Below are positions 62,847 through 64,000 of a DNA stretch of 64,000 nt, one piece after another. The stretch spans positions 32,052 to 96,051 of the forward strand of contig JAHYJC010000013.1 of NCBI GenBank assembly GCA_019429275.1. The letters run 5' to 3'. The stretch's first letter is position 1. Each line of letters starts with the position of its first letter. The translations under genes and the position numbers were made by a program. The notes under the pieces were generated by a model, which saw only the letters and a program-made list of their open reading frames with translations, was not told the DNA's origin and searched no databases. The stretch comes from Lentimicrobium sp. (GTDB taxonomy: Bacteria; Bacteroidota; Bacteroidia; Bacteroidales; Lentimicrobiaceae).

Positions 62847-63169
62847 AAACAACATACAAATTTGCCGGAGCAGGGTTGCTCACGGCAATAGCAGCATCGG
62901 TATGTTGCATTACCCCAGTGCTGGCACTTATTTCAGGCACAGGCGGCATTGCTTCCTCTTTTGTGTGGATGGAACCTTTACGTCCGTACTTAATCGGGTT
63001 TACTATTTTGGTCCTGGCTTTTGCCTGGTACCAAAAACTAAAAAAACGGGCCATTGAAGAAATTCAGTGTGATTGTGAAACGGACGACCTGCCTGCCGGC
63101 AAGGCAGGAAAACCATCGTTCTGGCAATCAAAAAAATTCTTGGTGCTGCAACTATCTTTGCCTTTGTAA
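62843..63169 (+). CDS. merT: MerT-like mercury transporter, N-terminal part of a frameshifted MerTP
   Basis: 108 residues as read. Helix 1 has the mercury-binding Cys21-Cys22 in AIAASVCCITPVLALI, followed by helix 2 (PYLIGFTILVLAFAWYQ) and the second Cys pair (Cys76, Cys78, EIQCDCE). The reading frame runs off into LVLQLSLPL and stops at 63167-63169. In the -1 frame the DNA continues as ILGAATIFAFVMMAFPYY, the expected third helix. The break is at a run of seven A (63130-63136). The next ORF starts on the overlapping TAATG. MerT and MerP are joined in the Bacteroidota MerTP family, so a frameshift or a programmed slip is inferred. Confidence 0.8.
   Translation: MKTTYKFAGAGLLTAIAASVCCITPVLALISGTGGIASSFVWMEPLRPYLIGFTILVLAFAWYQKLKKRAIEEIQCDCETDDLPAGKAGKPSFWQSKKFLVLQLSLPL
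63088..63108. repeat. 21-bp palindromic in-frame insertion within merT
   Basis: The stretch from 63088 (CCTGCC...) to 63108 (...GGCAGG) is near-palindromic and codes for LPAGKAG in the middle of the merT loop, between TDD and KPSFWQS. Other MerT loops of this type as I recall them lack it. Short palindromes of this form occur as mobile or repeated elements in some Bacteroidota. Confidence 0.7.
63130..63136 (+). other. A-AAA-AAA slippery heptamer at the merT/merP frame change
   Basis: The zero frame reads TCA AAA AAA TTC; slipping back one base gives TCA AAA AAA ATT CTT GGT, in frame with the downstream merP. This is an ideal -1 slippery site (X-XXY-YYZ). It may be a programmed frameshift, a frameshift mutation, or a homopolymer sequencing error. 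No clear stimulatory hairpin was checked. Confidence 0.55.
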
Positions 63170-63468
63170 TGATGGCATTTCCGTATTATTCATCAGTTTT
63201 TTATCCCGATAACCAAAAGGAATTGCTGGGCGCGGATGCAACAAAACTTATCACCCTCGACCTCGATATTAAAGGCATGACCTGCGAATCGTGTAATTTG
63301 CATGTGGAACATGCCACGCAGGAAATTAATGGTATTTACGATGTCGATGCCGATTTCAATACCGGAGAAGCCAAAGTAAAATTCGACCCGTCGCAAACTA
63401 CCGAAGAAAAAATAGTTCAATCTATTAATGCCACCGGATATAAGGTTACCGGGTCAATAGGAAAATAA
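63169..63468 (+). CDS. merP: MerP-like mercury-binding domain, C-terminal part of a frameshifted MerTP
   Basis: 99 residues starting MMAFPYYSSVFYPDN, which is the last half of a membrane helix plus the periplasmic domain. The heavy-metal-associated (HMA) domain has the binding motif GMTCESCNLHVEHA and the end TTEEKIVQSINATGYKVTGS. It binds Hg(II) and passes it to MerT for import. In the -1 frame this is the continuation of MerT. Translation could also restart on the TAATG overlap, but a chain starting mid-helix is not credible as a separate protein. Confidence 0.75.
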   Translation: MMAFPYYSSVFYPDNQKELLGADATKLITLDLDIKGMTCESCNLHVEHATQEINGIYDVDADFNTGEAKVKFDPSQTTEEKIVQSINATGYKVTGSIGK

Positions 63469-63479
63469 TTTTTTTGACG

Positions 63480-63498
63480 TTTTATTTAAGTATTTGCT
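63480..63498 (+). promoter_or_regulatory. Second copy of the ArsR-type operator box, upstream of merA
   Basis: TTTTATTTAAGTATTTGCT repeats exactly the box at 62391-62409, 22 bp before the merA ATG. Here only part of the second dyad arm is conserved. A separate control of merA is inferred. Confidence 0.6.
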
Positions 63499-63519
63499 TA
63501 ATAAATTAAGATAGAAAAC

Positions 63520-64000
63520 ATGAAATTTGCAGAATTTAAAATCCAAGGCATGACCTGCGACCATTGCGCGCAAACCATTGCCAAAAAGTTTTCAGGAAAT
63601 GAAGGAATTATTTCGAAAGATATTAATTACCCTTCCGGTACAGGAAAATTTGAGTACGACCCGGAGAAAATCAGTAAAGATGAAATTGCTGCCTTAATCG
63701 ACAGTACCGGACATTACAAAGTGGCCGGAGAAATAACCAAAGAAGAACTTCGAAGTAATCAAACCAATATTGGTCAAACCGAAAATTACCAGGTTACTGA
63801 CTCACCCACTCCGACAGGAGGAACCGATGGCAAACTTTTCGATTTAATTATCATTGGCGGTGGTTCAGCTGCGTTTTCGGCAGCTATTAAAGCCGAAAGC
63901 CTGGGCCTTTCAACATTGATGGTAAACGCAGGTTTAGACTTTGGCGGCACTTGTGTAAACGTGGGCTGCGTGCCTTCCAAAAATTTAATCCGTGCCGGAG
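63520..64000 (+). CDS. merA: Mercuric reductase, C-terminus beyond the window
   Basis: 160 codons are visible from the ATG at 63520. The N-terminal HMA domain has [20 protein letters not shown] (Cys-x-x-Cys). After a linker, the flavoprotein core starts with [20 protein letters not shown] (FAD) and the redox-active disulfide [14 protein letters not shown] (two Cys four residues apart). MerA reduces Hg(II) to Hg(0) with NADPH. The position after merT/merP and the operator copy complete a mercury resistance operon. The remaining dimerisation domain with its C-terminal Cys pair lies outside the window. Confidence 0.92.
   Translation, partial: MKFAEFKIQGMTCDHCAQTIAKKFSGNEGIISKDINYPSGTGKFEYDPEKISKDEIAALIDSTGHYKVAGEITKEELRSNQTNIGQTENYQVTDSPTPTGGTDGKLFDLIIIGGGSAAFSAAIKAESLGLSTLMVNAGLDFGGTCVNVGCVPSKNLIRAG

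Overview
The window looks like the chromosome of a Bacteroidota (probably Bacteroidales-like, anaerobic or microaerophilic) bacterium. The evidence is several secreted proteins ending in type IX secretion (T9SS) sorting tails, a TonB-dependent receptor with a carboxypeptidase-like N-terminal domain, LVIVD, DUF2723 and Omp28-type proteins, an infB with a long acidic/basic low-complexity N-terminus, and promoter candidates of the Bacteroidota form TTTG-N(about 20)-TAnnTTTG. No transposase, integrase, phage gene, rRNA or CRISPR array is visible. Both ends cut through a gene: a DUF2723 protein on the left and a mercuric reductase on the right.

Layout. 0-5 kb (minus strand): DUF2723 membrane protein, small secreted protein, a 45-bp tandem repeat bounded by inverted ends, a T9SS cargo protein and a decayed T9SS cargo gene. 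5.4-10.6 kb: tRNA-Gln(UUG) followed by rimP-nusA-infB. 10.7-15.9 kb (minus): an exported and a cytosolic Fe/Mn superoxide dismutase, a TonB receptor with a partner protein, and rpmB. 16.3-19.7 kb: gatE-gatD, the archaeal-type tRNA-dependent amidotransferase for Gln-tRNA, very unexpected in a bacterium. 19.8-34.3 kb: secreted nuclease, surface lipoprotein and barrel genes, an ECF sigma factor with a membrane partner, cinA, large T9SS cargo proteins and small transporters. 34.5-40.6 kb: a three-gene NuoE/NuoF/(GltD+NuoG-like) flavoprotein complex resembling electron-bifurcating transhydrogenases. 40.7-46.3 kb: threonine aldolase, a C10 cysteine protease, aldo/keto reductase, a SOUL protein and a T9SS tail remnant.

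46.5-62.3 kb is the most distinctive accessory region: an ECF sigma/anti-sigma pair, NrtS-like protein, rhodanese-thioredoxin lipoprotein, LysE exporter, NDH-2, DUF427, then a rhodanese/methyltransferase pair that reads as eanB-eanA (anaerobic ergothioneine synthesis). Two unassigned genes and an ABC transporter follow. The transporter permease is fused to its binding protein as in ergothioneine importers (EgtU). Next come two adjacent enzymes that each carry an N-terminal Rieske domain, one fused to a glutamate-synthase-like FMN domain and one to a thiamine-diphosphate enzyme, then a secreted DsrE protein. I read this as a thiol/sulfane-sulfur metabolism island; the Rieske pair is the part with no function I can name.

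62.4-64 kb is a mercury resistance operon (ArsR-type regulator, merT/merP, merA). Its merT-merP junction is broken by a -1 frameshift exactly on an A-AAA-AAA slippery heptamer, and merT carries a 21-bp palindromic in-frame insertion. Functional assignments rest on motif recognition by eye; no database search was possible.
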